DNA from: Harmothoe impar
Taxonomy: Eukaryota > Annelida > Polychaeta > Phyllodocida > Polynoidae
Assembly: GCA_947462335.1 (NCBI GenBank)
Contig: OX381705.1
Span: forward strand, 41,928,675-41,992,674
Reading direction: 5' to 3'
Length of the DNA: 64,000 bases
Shown here: piece after piece, positions 34,133-45,025 of the stretch
Position numbering within the stretch: the first letter of the stretch is position 1
How the letters are laid out: the number at the start of each line of letters is the position of its first letter
Position numbers and translations under genes: made by a program
The notes under the pieces: generated by a model
Told to the model about the DNA's origin: nothing
What the model saw: only the letters and a program-made list of their open reading frames with translations
The model's database searches: none

Positions 34133-34713
34133 GGTGGTGATGGGGCGCCGCGGGGACACACAGGCTTGGCCACAATCGGTCTGACTCCGCACGCTGTCTG
34201 GCTGCTACCGCGGGTGCTGGCTCCTGCGTTGTTCACTCATACCAGGTGTCAGTGTCAGTAGTGTAGGGGGTTAATCACTGTTATCACAGAAGGCTCAGGC
34301 CATGCAGGGTCAAAGTCTCCTACACAAGGAAAGATAAGTTGAGTAGTCAATATTACAATGGTGAAACAAGACAATGTAGTCATGCATGCACTTGTGAACC
34401 AACACCAAGTGAGGAATGTCTTTATCAGCATATATCTAAATTCATGATAAAGTTTACAGTTGAGTTTCCGTACAGTACAGTTTAAAAGTGTACCTTATTC
34501 AGTGCCTTATTCAGTTATTAAATGACCAAAACGTCTAGAGCTATGCATAGACTTCAAGAGCTACGGCCCGGGTGGCCCATAGCTGAGAAAGTTATTGTCT
34601 AGCCCGAGTTCTTTCTACAACAATAACTGGCGGAGATATCGGAGGCATTGTATTATAGACGTATATGGGAGTTGTCAGGCCTAAGCATATCCCAACATAT
34701 TACTCATGTGCGG
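34133..34713. other. ABHD2 5' flank
   Basis: GC-rich just above the ATG and AT-rich further up. It should hold the ABHD2 promoter and 5' untranslated exon, but I see no TATA box and cannot place the start site. Confidence 0.35.
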
Positions 34714-34914
34714 AATTTTTACAATGTTCCCTACACCCTAGACATATACCAAGTATAGCAGGGGCGGACCCAGGAATTTGAAAAAGGGGGGGGGGGGGGC
34801 GCCACTTTTCAGTACTTGGTGTTTGGTGGACCCCCCCCCCCCCCTTTTCAAATTCCTGGGTCCGCCCCTGCTATACTTGGTATATGTCTAGGGTGTAGGG
34901 AACATTGTAAAAAT
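34714..34914. mobile_element. Near-perfect foldback with GGGGCGGACCCAGG cores
   Basis: Arms of about 80 bp, from AATTTTTACAATGTTCCC to a G-run and its complement, flank a ~35-bp loop. Each arm contains CAGGGGCGGACCCAGGAATT, a hAT-like MITE terminus. The symmetry extends beyond that terminus into flanking sequence. Another such terminus (CTGGATCCGCCCCTG) lies at about 34995-35009. Confidence 0.65.
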
Positions 34915-35371
34915 TATCAAATTATCATTAAAAAATCTAAAAAAATTTCCAAAAGGGGGGGGGGAGGTCCGGACCCCCAGGACCCCCCCCCCCCCTGGAT
35001 CCGCCCCTGTATAGTCAGAGTCATATTGTAGTAAAGTCAGAAAGTGTCCTGGAAGACCTAGCTCATCATAGCACAAGCTGCTTACTGCACTGGCAAACTA
35101 GCAGGGAAAGGGTTTGTGCATTTGTTGTCAGGTAGAAACACTCACAGCCGGGACTGGTGCACTCAGCTAATGAGAGATTAAGAGTTTTACTTTCTTATAC
35201 TGTGATAATCAGAAGATTGTCTAAAAACATATTTAATTCTTCTATTGGTGGCCCATGAGATACGGCTGTACCAGACAAGTCTTGTGAACACATACTTATG
35301 TGATAAAGTCAAGGTTTATCATTTAGAGATAATTGCAAAAAGGTGAGGAAATAAAAATGATGTCAGTAGTA

Positions 35372-35579
35372 GCCTCTATATGGGTAAATATCAACACGGC
35401 GACCCGGCCCTTTTAAAAATCGACACGGGCGACACGGCCCAGACATCGACACAGACATCTTTGTAAAGCCCTAGTATATTCTCTCTCTCTATATATATAA
35501 ATCGACACGACGACACGGCCCTCTTGCTAAAAATTGACATGGCGATACGGTCAAAAGCGTGGGACCCCATGTAGAGGCA
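35372..35579. mobile_element. MITE family CGACACGG, copy 1
   Basis: Ends GCCTCTATATGGGT and ACCCCATGTAGAGGC. The inside repeats AAATCGACACGGCGACACGG variants. The copies at 36530-36741 and 55063-55233 share the motif and the ATGGGT/CCCAT end, so this is one dispersed family. Confidence 0.65.
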
Positions 35580-35967
35580 CATGTTTTCTGCTGAGTTGTG
35601 AGTCTGCCAGGGGAGGGTAAGGCGCCCCTCCCCACACCCATGAGGGGGTGGCGAGGCACCACTGGTCACTGCCCCGACCCCCTGCCCCCTCGCTCCCGTA
35701 TGTATGGAGGGAGTGTGTAAAGACTTCTTCCTTGACAATTTCTTAACCACCCTTCTCCCTATAAATCGAATCAAAGAATGCAATAGAGAGTAAACACATT
35801 TTAATGGTGACATACTAAATGCCCCCGGTCATGTCTCCTTTACTTTTTCTGTTTTGGTACTGTAAACCCTCTCTTATCTGTCGAACTGAGGCCTGAGGGA
35901 CAACTTTCTAAGACCAGCGGCTCCGCCGCCGGGATACTGTAGGCCTACGTAGGGAGATTAGGGAGAT

Positions 35968-36040
35968 TAGGGACCTTGGCTTTAGCTGAAAGTATAGCAT
36001 ACGTCTGTGTTAGCTACGGCGGGTTTGCTGAAGGTCCCTA
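35968..36040. mobile_element. Degraded copy of the GGGACCTTTAGCAA MITE
   Basis: TA-GGGACCTTGGCTTTAGC to GCTGAAGGTCCC-TA, with ATACGTCTGTGTTAGC inside. It is shorter than the 112-bp copies at 2113 and 2393 through internal loss. Confidence 0.6.
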
Positions 36041-36529
36041 ATTTCCGACCCCGGTGGACGCGGGAAAATGAATGTGTGACCCCCTGCCGAGGTGGTGCAA
36101 GCGTTTTAGTGACCTATATACGGCCCGGTGCCGAGAGGGTGTCCCGTATGAATTGGTGGATGTATGCACCGTGACTATTTTTAAATAAACAGGCATTATA
36201 TCATAATGTAAGGTAGGGTAGAATTGCAGTATTGATGGAGGGCATAGTAAAGTGGAAGATGGATTGATCAGCATAAACAAAGACGAGAAAAGATCTTTAT
36301 GAGAACACAGCTCCAGTGGGAAAATATTTGACTGATACAACTGCATTGATCGCCGTATGCCAGTCAATCAGGACCGAAAGTAAATAAGGAGATAATAATA
36401 CTTTACCGGTAAGCCAGATTAGACCTTAACTCGGAGACTCGGCATAAGTCCTTAAAATGTGGTCGGTTTATCAGAGAGTTTTCACTGAAACCAGCAGCCT
36501 CGCTGCGGGGTGTAGGCCTACCATCAACG

Positions 36530-36741
36530 TGCCTCTATATGGGTTAACATTGACACGGCGATACAGCCCTTTTTAATAATAATCGGCACGGGCGACACTG
36601 CCCTTTTAAAAATCGACACAGACATATTTTTAAGGCCTTAGTACATTCTAATATATATAAAAATTGACACACCGACACGGCCCTCTTGCTAAAAGTCGAC
36701 ACGGCGACACGGTCAAAAGTATGGGACGCCATGCAGAGGCA
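36530..36741. mobile_element. MITE family CGACACGG, copy 2
   Basis: Ends GTGCCTCTATATGGGT and GCCATGCAGAGGCAC, with ATCAAC directly outside on both sides, a plausible target duplication. Same internal motif as 35372-35579. Confidence 0.65.
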
Positions 36742-36856
36742 CATCAACGTGAACCACCTTGAGTTGCATGAACAACATAGCGGCGAGCACGAACTTGAAC
36801 GCCGACCCAGACTGAACAAAATCGCCTCACCACGCAATACATCTTGGGAGCAACAC

Positions 36857-37208
36857 CAGGCCCGTAACTAGCCCTCTTTGCGGGGTGTTTCGTTTTTTTG
36901 ATAAGGTGGAACTAGATAAATTCAATGATGAAACTTGCTGGAATTTCATTAAAGAATATGAAATTTGTACTCAAAACTATAATTTAAATGAGGTGTATAA
37001 CAAAATGGACCATACTTTCACGGTTTACTCTCCAGAGACCTTAATAATTGTCCGATTTACAAGCCGCGAAAACAGGCATGGAGCTAATCATCTCTCCTTT
37101 GAGGCCAGCTAGGGTGGAACTTTTTGGGTCTGTCAGGGCGGTGGGTGGGGGGGGGGGGTGGGGGGTGGGGGTCGTTCGAACCGACGAACCCCCCTAGTTA
37201 CGGGCCTG
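36857..37208. mobile_element. MITE with CAGGCCCGTAACTAG ends
   Basis: Inverted ends CAGGCCCGTAACTAGCCC and CCCCTAGTTACGGGCCTG, with AACACC near both flanks. Terminus style suggests hAT (inference). A G-rich run lies at about 37141-37170. The 75-codon frame inside has no recognisable domain. Confidence 0.6.
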
Positions 37209-37552
37209 AACACCAATGTTAATAAGGTTCTAACCATACTCGTTAATGTATTCCGTCAACTTGCTGCCCCCCGCCCCCACAACAGTCGGAGTGGAGTGAG
37301 GAAAGATGTTCTGATTTACATTGAGTGGGTGGGTGAAAATACAAGGGGACAAATTCAAGGATTTTAGTGGCTTTGGGTTTTATAGGATTGTTATGAACTA
37401 CAGGTGAGAAAACGAGGGGGCATAGATTTATAATTTTTGGTGTTTCTGGGGTTCTTATGCAATTCATGTATGGCATAACAATAGAATCCAATATGTGCCA
37501 ATGGAATCAAATAGGTACCAATGCACCTCCATTGATGCCTATGCAAATACCA

Positions 37553-38195
37553 TCTTGGCAGCCATCTTGAAAATTACCTGGATCAAACATCTGAGCCTAC
37601 AAATGGATTCTACACCCCAGAAAACCCTATTATACATGTGTCATACAAGGAAATCGGACAATCTTGAGTTTTTGGTGGCCATCTTGGAAATTTCTCGGAT
37701 TGAAAATCTGAGCCTGAAAATGGATTCTACATCCTAGAAACCCCTACTATCCATGCATCACACAAGGAAATCAGACAATCTTGAGTTTTTGGTGGCCATC
37801 TTGGCAGCCATCTTGGAAATTTCTCGGATTGAAAATCTGAGCCTGAAAATGGATTCTACATCCTAGAAACCCCTACTATCCATGCATCACACAAGGAAAT
37901 CAGACAATCTTGAGTTTTTGGTGGCCATCTTGGCAGCCATCTTGGAAATTTATCGGATTGAAAATCTGAGCCTGAAAATGGATTCTATATCCCAGAAAAC
38001 CCTACTATCCATGTATCACACATGGAAATCAGACAACCTTGAGGTTTTTGTGGCCATCTTGGCAGCCATCTTGGAAATTTCCCGGATTGAAATTGTGAGC
38101 CTGACAATGGATTCTATATCCCAGAAAACCCTATTATCCATGTATCATACAAGGAAATCAGACAATCTTGAGTTTTCGGCAGCCATCTTGGCAGT
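37553..38195. repeat. 129-bp satellite, about five units
   Basis: Successive units at 37791, 37920 and 38050 show a 129-bp period; the first unit lacks 12 bp. The unit carries GGCCATCTTGGCAGCCATCT and AATCTGAGCCTGAAAATGG. The frame on the plus strand is the translated repeat and not a gene. Confidence 0.85.
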
Positions 38196-38545
38196 CAGAG
38201 GGAGGAGGAGGGGGCAGAAGGAGGGAAAGCAGAGGGAGGAGAAGGTAACAGGAAGGAGGAAAATGGGGTAGAGTGGGGGGGAGGAGGGGAAAGGTGGGGT
38301 AGTAGGAGGGGGCAGAGGGAGGAGGAGGTAACAGGAAGGAGGAAAATGGGGTAGAGTGGGAGGAGGGGTAGATGGGGTAGTAGGAGGGGGCATAGGAAGG
38401 AGGAGAGGGCAGAGGGAGGAGGAGAGGGCAGAGAAAGGAGGGATGAGGAGGAGAGGGCAGAGGCAGGAGGAGGAGAGGGCAGATGCAGGAGGAGGAGGAG
38501 AGGGCACAGGGAGGCACAGGGAGGAGGAGGGGGGCACAAGGAGGA
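38196..38545. repeat. Purine-rich simple repeat (GGGAGGAGGAGAGGGCAGA)n
   Basis: About 350 bp of strand-asymmetric GGA/GGC-rich sequence, able to form triplex or slipped structures. The Pro/Ser-rich minus-strand frames are artefacts of it. Confidence 0.85.
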
Positions 38546-38868
38546 CTTATGATGGCCTAACTTTAAAGACTGTAAAATATTATTTCAGGGTTGGTGCATG
38601 TGTGTGTGTGGGGTGGGGGAGGGGTAATTATGTTGGACTTCACAGTTTGTCTTTGGGCGGGCTTGAGTGATTTCAAGAGCCACCCTGGACCACTCAACTT
38701 CTAGTATAGGTCCTGTATGTGCATAGTATGAGAATTGGCATTGACATTGACAGCTTGGCTTGACATAGGAGTCAATAGTTAATAGGCTGGTACCTATCCT
38801 TGCCATTGACAGCCACATTAGAGAACTCAAAATATGGCTGTGCACAAGATGTCTAGGCCTTACCACAA

Positions 38869-39244
38869 GGCCACTCAAAAAAAAATTTGGTTTCTCATCA
38901 CCACGCGCATCATGAAAATCATGATTTGGGGGAAAACTTTTTTTTTATTTTCTACATTTTTAATGGAAAAATGTGTTAAATTTTGAGAAGTATTGTCATA
39001 TTTGGTATCAAATTAAAGCTTATACTGTCAGTAATGCAGTGCCCTAGGAATATCTTACATTTTCCAACTTCTGTAAATCAATAAACACTGAAATACTAAA
39101 GTGTGAAATTTGTTCACAAAAAGTCTACATTTTCCTATACATTTTGGCCCCTCAGTAAAAAAAAAAAAAGAATTAGATAAAAAACGCCCTCGTCATATTT
39201 TTCAGTGTTGGGTGATGAGAAACCAGTTTTTTTTTTTGAGTGGC
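38869..39244. mobile_element. MITE with GGCCACTCAAAAAAA ends
   Basis: Left end GGCCACTCAAAAAAAAATTT followed by GGTTTCTCATCACC; right end is the inverse. The flanks CACAAGG and CCCAAGG could be a diverged duplication. AT-rich interior, no frame. Confidence 0.65.
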
Positions 39245-39539
39245 CCAAGGTACATTGGTTCTACATGTAGTAACTGAAAACAAGATCTAGGATAAATTAG
39301 TCTTGCACACACCTACACGGACACATGGGGATACCAGTCCTAAGCAAGGTTTAAGGGCCAGCTAGGGCTATATCTAACAATGAACAAGGGGGCCTATGCT
39401 AGTCTTTTCTTGTCAGAAAACAGACACTCTGGTCAGTGGAGTAAATGGCTTTGGGGACAAGGTCCCAAAGCCAATAATGACTGCTAGTCGCTGACAGGTG
39501 CTGAGGTGGTCGCTATCTGGTGGTCACTATATAGTATGT

Positions 39540-39693
39540 GGAATATCACTGGGTAGGGGTCTTTTACTGAATAAGGGTAATTTTCTAGGGTTTCTTATAA
39601 TAGATTTTTGAATAAGGGTTATTTTCTGGGAATATCTTGAGACACACACAAATGACCCTTATTCAGTAAAAGACCCCTAGCTTGTGATATTCC
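39540..39693. mobile_element. 154-bp foldback MITE
   Basis: Arms run from GGAATATCAC through AGGGGTCTTTTACTGAATAA and return as the complement at 39655-39693. The internal ~65 bp also contain GAATAAGGGT direct repeats. Confidence 0.65.
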
Positions 39694-40830
39694 TAGTACT
39701 GCTGTATAGGGCATATTCACACTGCCTTTGAATGGGCCGCTTACTAAATTAATGTCCATTCCGTTTGAGAGGTTAAGATTCCTTTTTTTATATATAACCT
39801 GCAGTTTTGCCAATTTTCATGCTTAAAGATTTCTTAGCGACTTAAACCTAGAGAATGCCGGAGCGGGCTGTCTTCCTATTTCAATACACACATCTCATCT
39901 AGCCCTGTCAAGCATGGGTCTTAATTACACAGAAGTCGGCACCTATTTAATTGCCCCTTTGATCTGGATAAGAATCTCTCTGTAGTGGATGTGTATTGGT
40001 CATGTATTGACCAATACACACCCATTTGAGCCACCAAACTGGCGCAAAAGTGAAATCACTCTCCCAGCAGAGATCTAGGTTTATATTACGCGACGGAGAC
40101 TCTGCGGGGAGAATGAAGTGAAATGCAGCCCTGCTCCCAGCCCATACATTAGTACAGGGCTGGGAGCTCGAGACTGACGATCACCTGATTCAAACAAAAA
40201 CTAGTGTCACACTTCCTGCCAATCCTGGTGTTGACTGTTGTTGACAACCTTTGCCTTTGGCTTTGGGTCCGAAGCCCCGTACAACTGTGTCACTCATCGA
40301 GTCTATATTCGGATCTAGTGAGCTATATTTACCTTTCTCAGCAGTTGTTAAGATCCTATGATGTAACATTAAGCAGTCTATCAGCAGGAATTGGTCAGTA
40401 TGACGTAAAGAAAGGACATTTTGCTTTAATACAAACAAGGTCAGCTGAGTAGCGCGTGAGCAAAATCGCCATTTTATGTTTATCACGGGCAACCAGCTAC
40501 AGTACAGAGTTTGTCTCTGGAGATTGATTTCGTATTTCTCTTTTTTCTTTGAGTTTTCTTTTCATGCTACACTATGCTCTTTTATGATTGGTAATTTCTG
40601 CTAAGTTTGAGGAAATTACCGTTATCACATAGAGCTTTAGGGAGTTTTGATGGCTTGATAATACGAAACACGCTTCTGAACGTGGTTTCAAGATGGCCGT
40701 AGTGGCTCACACGTTTCAACACACTTTTGTTACGAAATCCGCAGCATTAGGCTCACTGAACGTGCTGTCAGCACCTCTCTGTGTTCATGAAAAGCTGGAT
40801 AATTGCTATATAAGTCTGTCCATCGAGAAA

Positions 40831-43800
40831 ATGGGTGAAGTGGGTCAGATCGAATCAATATCGGCGATTTTGCTGGATGGAAAACAGCCACTGAAGGAAC
40901 GGTTCCGAGCGCTTTTCTCGCTGAAGAGCGTGGGAGGGAAAGTTGCAGTTGATTCAATCAGTAAATGTTTTGACGACCCTTCATCATTACTGAAACATGA
41001 ATGTGCCTATTGCCTCGGTCAAATGCAGGATACGGCTGCAATACCTTGCTTGATAGGTGTTCTAGAGGACCCCGGACAAGAGCCTATCGTCAGACATGAA
41101 GCTGGTAAGAATGGTAGTCCTCCTAGACCTAGTTCTAGTAGTAGTACCGGTAGTAGTACTAACGTAAAACGCCACGCGATTGGCATATGACACATTGTAC
41201 GCCATGGATCCACAAGTGGCTCTATCAGCCACGAGTGGATCCATGGCGTACAATGTGTCATATGCTAATCAAGTGATGTTTTCGATTTATTCTACCTACA
41301 ATGACAACAGCAAAGATTTATGATCATTTCATCTTTTAAATCATGAAAATCCATCCAAAAATAACGATTTTAGAGCTGATTTTGAGGAGGGCCATGGACA
41401 GGATGACTGTGGTACGCCCCGCTCCCACCAGCGTGGCGTACCACGGACGTACGCCCCGCAAACAGGCATATGAGGAACAGTGCTTTACATATGCAACCTC
41501 TGTATGCTTTGTTGTTGTAGGTAGAATAATAGTACTAGCAGTACTACTCCTAGCCTAGGCTATGGCTTAGGTAACGCTCATTTTTTAACAACGGGGGGGG
41601 GGGGGTGGAGGGTAAAAAAATTGGACCCGTTGACCGGGGGGGGGGGGTTAAAAAATTTAGACCCCTCTTGGGGGCGGGGGTCAAAAAAATTCAACCTTTT
41701 TTGAGGGAAAAAGCCTGCGCGTTACTATGCTACAAAGGGGCGCGAATGCGGGAAATTTTCGGCCTGCCGGGGGGGGGTGTGTGTGAAAAAACCCATAAAT
41801 ATTCACCCCCACATCCATTTAGCCAGATTACGGATAGCATCTTCGACAATTTCACTGGGTTACTTGTGTGTATCCAGTCATGCATGATTGGACACCAACA
41901 CTCAATGCTCCCTAAGGGCACTTGACCCTAATTACCTACAATGCACTGGGCCTGGGTAACTTCCACTTCCAGGTAGTTCAGCCATTTTGTAAACACTCCT
42001 AGAATTGCTTGCATTCAGGTGGAAAATACACTGTTTGTGGGTTTTTGGGAGTATGGCACCATGTAAATGTTTGAGCCCAAGGAGGAGGAATACCTATTTG
42101 GCATATATACATGAAGAGAGTTAGTGAGTACTAATACATACTTTTATTCAGAAGTGCAAGCCTTTTTATAGACCATCACCAGCAATTGAACATACTTGCT
42201 CACCAGCCAAGCTTGCAGCTTGGTTGGTGGGCACTGGTTAGAATCCTTATCGCAAGATATCTAGTTTACCTACCACAAAATGCATTTCAAATTCTAAAGA
42301 ATCTTCAAAATATGCTCCAGACCTGAGATTCACTATGTTCTAATACCTATCTGAAGAGAAAATGGCAAAAAGGTGACTTTTCCTAGTACATTGCCTACGT
42401 AGCTAGACCCTTTGTGACTTCCTTAGTTACCAGACAACTGCTCCAGAGAATATAACCATGTCCGGACTATAACCCGCACTCCGGGAACCGGCATCTTACC
42501 CTTGGGTTTGGTTTGCATATAACTCGTGGGATCTTTACGGTAGACCTACACTCGACAAATTTAACAACAGGGGTGGGGTTGTTGGATTTTCGCCCCCCCC
42601 TCCCGACACGCCAACACCGCCCCCACCCCCTTCCGGCCTTTGATAAATAATGACAACTCCTTAATAACATAGAACGTGTGGTACTACAACATTTTCTTTA
42701 AAAACATTTTTATTTTATCCTGGTTACATTGAAGTACTATGATTGTTATAATATATTCGTCCAAGAAGTAACCAGTGGATGAGTGAAGTATCTCATCCTT
42801 ACATGTGCGGTCTTTATGTCCATATACCAATCTTTGATTTTGTGCTTCACAAACAAAATAAAAATTAATACCGGTACTTCCCCGGGGGAAAAAGTATAGA
42901 CATTTATAGAAATTGATACAGTTAGAAACAGTACATTGAGAAATGAACATTGAACAGGTTACATGTGCGGGAAATGGGAATGTTAAAATTATCTTCTTGA
43001 AAGGGTCACAATTGTTGCTGGAAATATCACGCTCCACTATTGTGCTTTGCAGGAGAAGCGCTTGGAGCAATTGGATCCAAGGATGTCCTCCCAGTTTTAG
43101 AAAAATACAAGGACGACCCGATAGTTGAGGTAAATGTTCTGTCTGTCTCAAAAGGGTAAAGAATTATACAATTCCATGGCCAACTTAACTTCACTGAGAC
43201 ACTCTGTTGGTTCTTTTATAAATACACAGTATACAATGTAGTATAGAATCATAATGATTCATTAGAGGCGAACAAAATCTAACGTGTCTAATCTAGTACA
43301 TTGAGATTGAAAAAGACAAGTTATTCGTGTTCATGTAGGAAAAAATATGATGCATTATCTTCTTTGTAGATTGCAGAAACGTGTCAGTTAGCTATCCAAA
43401 GGCTACAATGGCTTAACAGTGAGACGAGTAAGCTCGAGAAGCTGTCAGACAACCCGTACATGTCGGTGGATCCAGCACCCCCCAGTGCTGAAAATGATGT
43501 GGGCAAACTACGGTCTGATCTGCTGAGTGAAGAGCTATCCCTCTACGCTCGATATCGGGCTATGTTTGCCCTCCGTAACATTGGGACCGCAGACTGTGCA
43601 CTAGCCTTGGCTGCTGGTAAGTAACAAAAATATTCCGTGTTTCCACAACTCCATATTGTATTCAGATATCAAAGTACAGTAATATTGCCAGCATTTTGTA
43701 CATATGTAACTAGTGTACTATCATGCTTTATGCAGATATATCAGTGAGATGTAGAACATTCTATATAGAGCAGTTGCTAACGAATGATTGATACCTCTCT

Positions 43801-44193
43801 TATTGAGCATCTTGTGGTGCATTGTAAAATTGGTTTTCCCTCTCATGCATGAAGATATATACTGATGAAAACCTATTTTATTTTATTTTCAATAAAGGTC
43901 TCCAATGTAAGAGTGCTTTATTCCGGCACGAGATAGCTTACGTTCTTGGACAAATGCAACATCCAGCTGCAACGGAAGCACTGGCTACAAATCTCAAAGA
44001 CTCTGATGAAAGTGCCATGGTTAGGCACGAATGTGCTGAGGCTCTGGGTTCAATAGCTACAGACAAGTGTATGGACGTTCTCAAAACACACCTTAAGGAC
44101 CCAGCTCGTGTGGTCAAGGAGAGCTGTGAAGTAGCACTGGACATGGGGGAATACAATGCCGGGGAGGAATTCCAGTATGCCACATTGTCATAG
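40831..44193 (+). CDS. DOHH: Deoxyhypusine hydroxylase, four coding exons
   Basis: Exons 40831-41104, 43053-43129, 43370-43616 and 43898-44193 join in phase to 297 codons (human DOHH has 302). All introns are GT-AG. The protein is built of HEAT-like repeats; the four iron-binding His-Glu pairs are seen in [33 protein letters not shown] and [14 protein letters not shown] hydroxylates deoxyhypusine on eIF5A, completing hypusine, in the cytosol. I chose the ATG at 40831 (GAGAAAATGG) because [10 protein letters not shown] aligns with the family start. An in-frame ATG at 40693 (TTCAAGATGG), also in good context, would add 46 residues with no family counterpart. Intron 1 (1.9 kb) carries palindromes and MITE fragments. 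Confidence 0.95.
41183..41265. repeat. Long palindrome in DOHH intron 1
   Basis: Arms GCATATGACACATTGTACGC... and their complement, about 30 bp each and essentially perfect, surround a 20-bp loop with its own GTGGCT/AGCCAC stem. Probably a tiny foldback element. Confidence 0.7.
41570..41790. mobile_element. Harbinger-like poly-G MITE fragment in DOHH intron 1
   Basis: TTA-GGTAACGCTCATTTTTTAAC followed by alternating G-runs and AAATTT words, then GGCGCGAATGCGGG and GGCCTGCCGG that match the inverse of 32840-32900. The far end is missing or diverged. Confidence 0.6.
42460..42665. repeat. Two small repeat fragments in DOHH intron 1
   Basis: 42467-42545 contains ACTATAACCCGCAC and TTTACGGTA, words of the GTAAATTC-type MITE seen at 46898-47368. 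42556-42665 starts TTTAACAACAGGGGTGGGG and ends GACAACTCC-TTA, a degraded Harbinger-like poly-G relative. Confidence 0.4.
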
Positions 44194-44361
44194 AAACACT
44201 ACAAGATAACCCAACATACAATTATACCAAGCGGCGCTGACTTTGTTTTAAAAAGAATCAAATTATACATCTGGGATAGAAAACCTCGAGCTGTGATGTG
44301 ATACAAATCTCAATGTCTTTTATCGTAATAGTGAGCTGTCACATTGCCACATTGATGCAAC

Positions 44362-44367
44362 AATAAA
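44362..44367 (+). terminator. DOHH polyadenylation signal
   Basis: AATAAA lies 169 bp after the stop codon and is followed by AGTTGACTGGGC. It is the first canonical signal downstream. Confidence 0.55.
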
Positions 44368-45025
44368 AGTTGACTGGGCATAGCAGTAAGAATGCATCAT
44401 TGTTGGTATAATGATTTTATATTGAGGATGAGAACGGACCAACGTTTATCTGAGGTTCTTGTGAGCTTATAAGGCCCCCAAAAAATAGTTATGTTCAGGT
44501 AGCACGGCCCAAAAAAGATAGGGTAGGTAGGTTGATTTTTTAATATTTTTTTAACCTATTTTTTAATGACAAAATTCCTCCCATTTTCGTATAATTTTCA
44601 GTAAAAAAAAAGTGTTTTTTTTTGTAGAAAAAAACCACAAAAGTGCCTTCCAATTAATTTTTTTTTTAATGTGGGTAGGGCCAAAAAAAATAAGGTCGTT
44701 AGGGATACCTGAACACAACTTCTTTTTTTCCCCCCTAAATCATAATGCATCCTTATGGTCTGAGCGCTGAGCATAAATGGTCATGTGCGACCTCCCGATA
44801 ATTGGATTCAGTAGTCTGGCATGGTTTAGACCTGTTTCCTGTTGTATTGGGATTCCAACATCTCTCCATCCCCTGTAGCTTTAATATTTGAAATACCCTT
44901 TCAACAGACCAAAAATATCCTTTCAACAGACCAGAACACCAAATTGCACCATCTACCCTCCTGTTTTAAAAATCCTATAGATTACAAGTACCCCCGATAC
45001 TGTTCATCCATGATGAAACCCTATA

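Noticed and set aside
34133..34192. Longer ABHD2 N-terminus beginning at 34192
   Set aside because: The codon there is GTG, not ATG; the ATG at 34132 has the better context and family fit.
37882..38271. 129-codon plus-strand frame with repeated MDSISQKTLLSMYHT
   Set aside because: The period equals the 129-bp satellite (43 codons), so any stop-free unit gives a long frame. No start or splice support.
38145..38539. Pro/Ser/Leu-rich minus-strand frames
   Set aside because: Antisense of a purine-rich simple repeat; all three frames are open.
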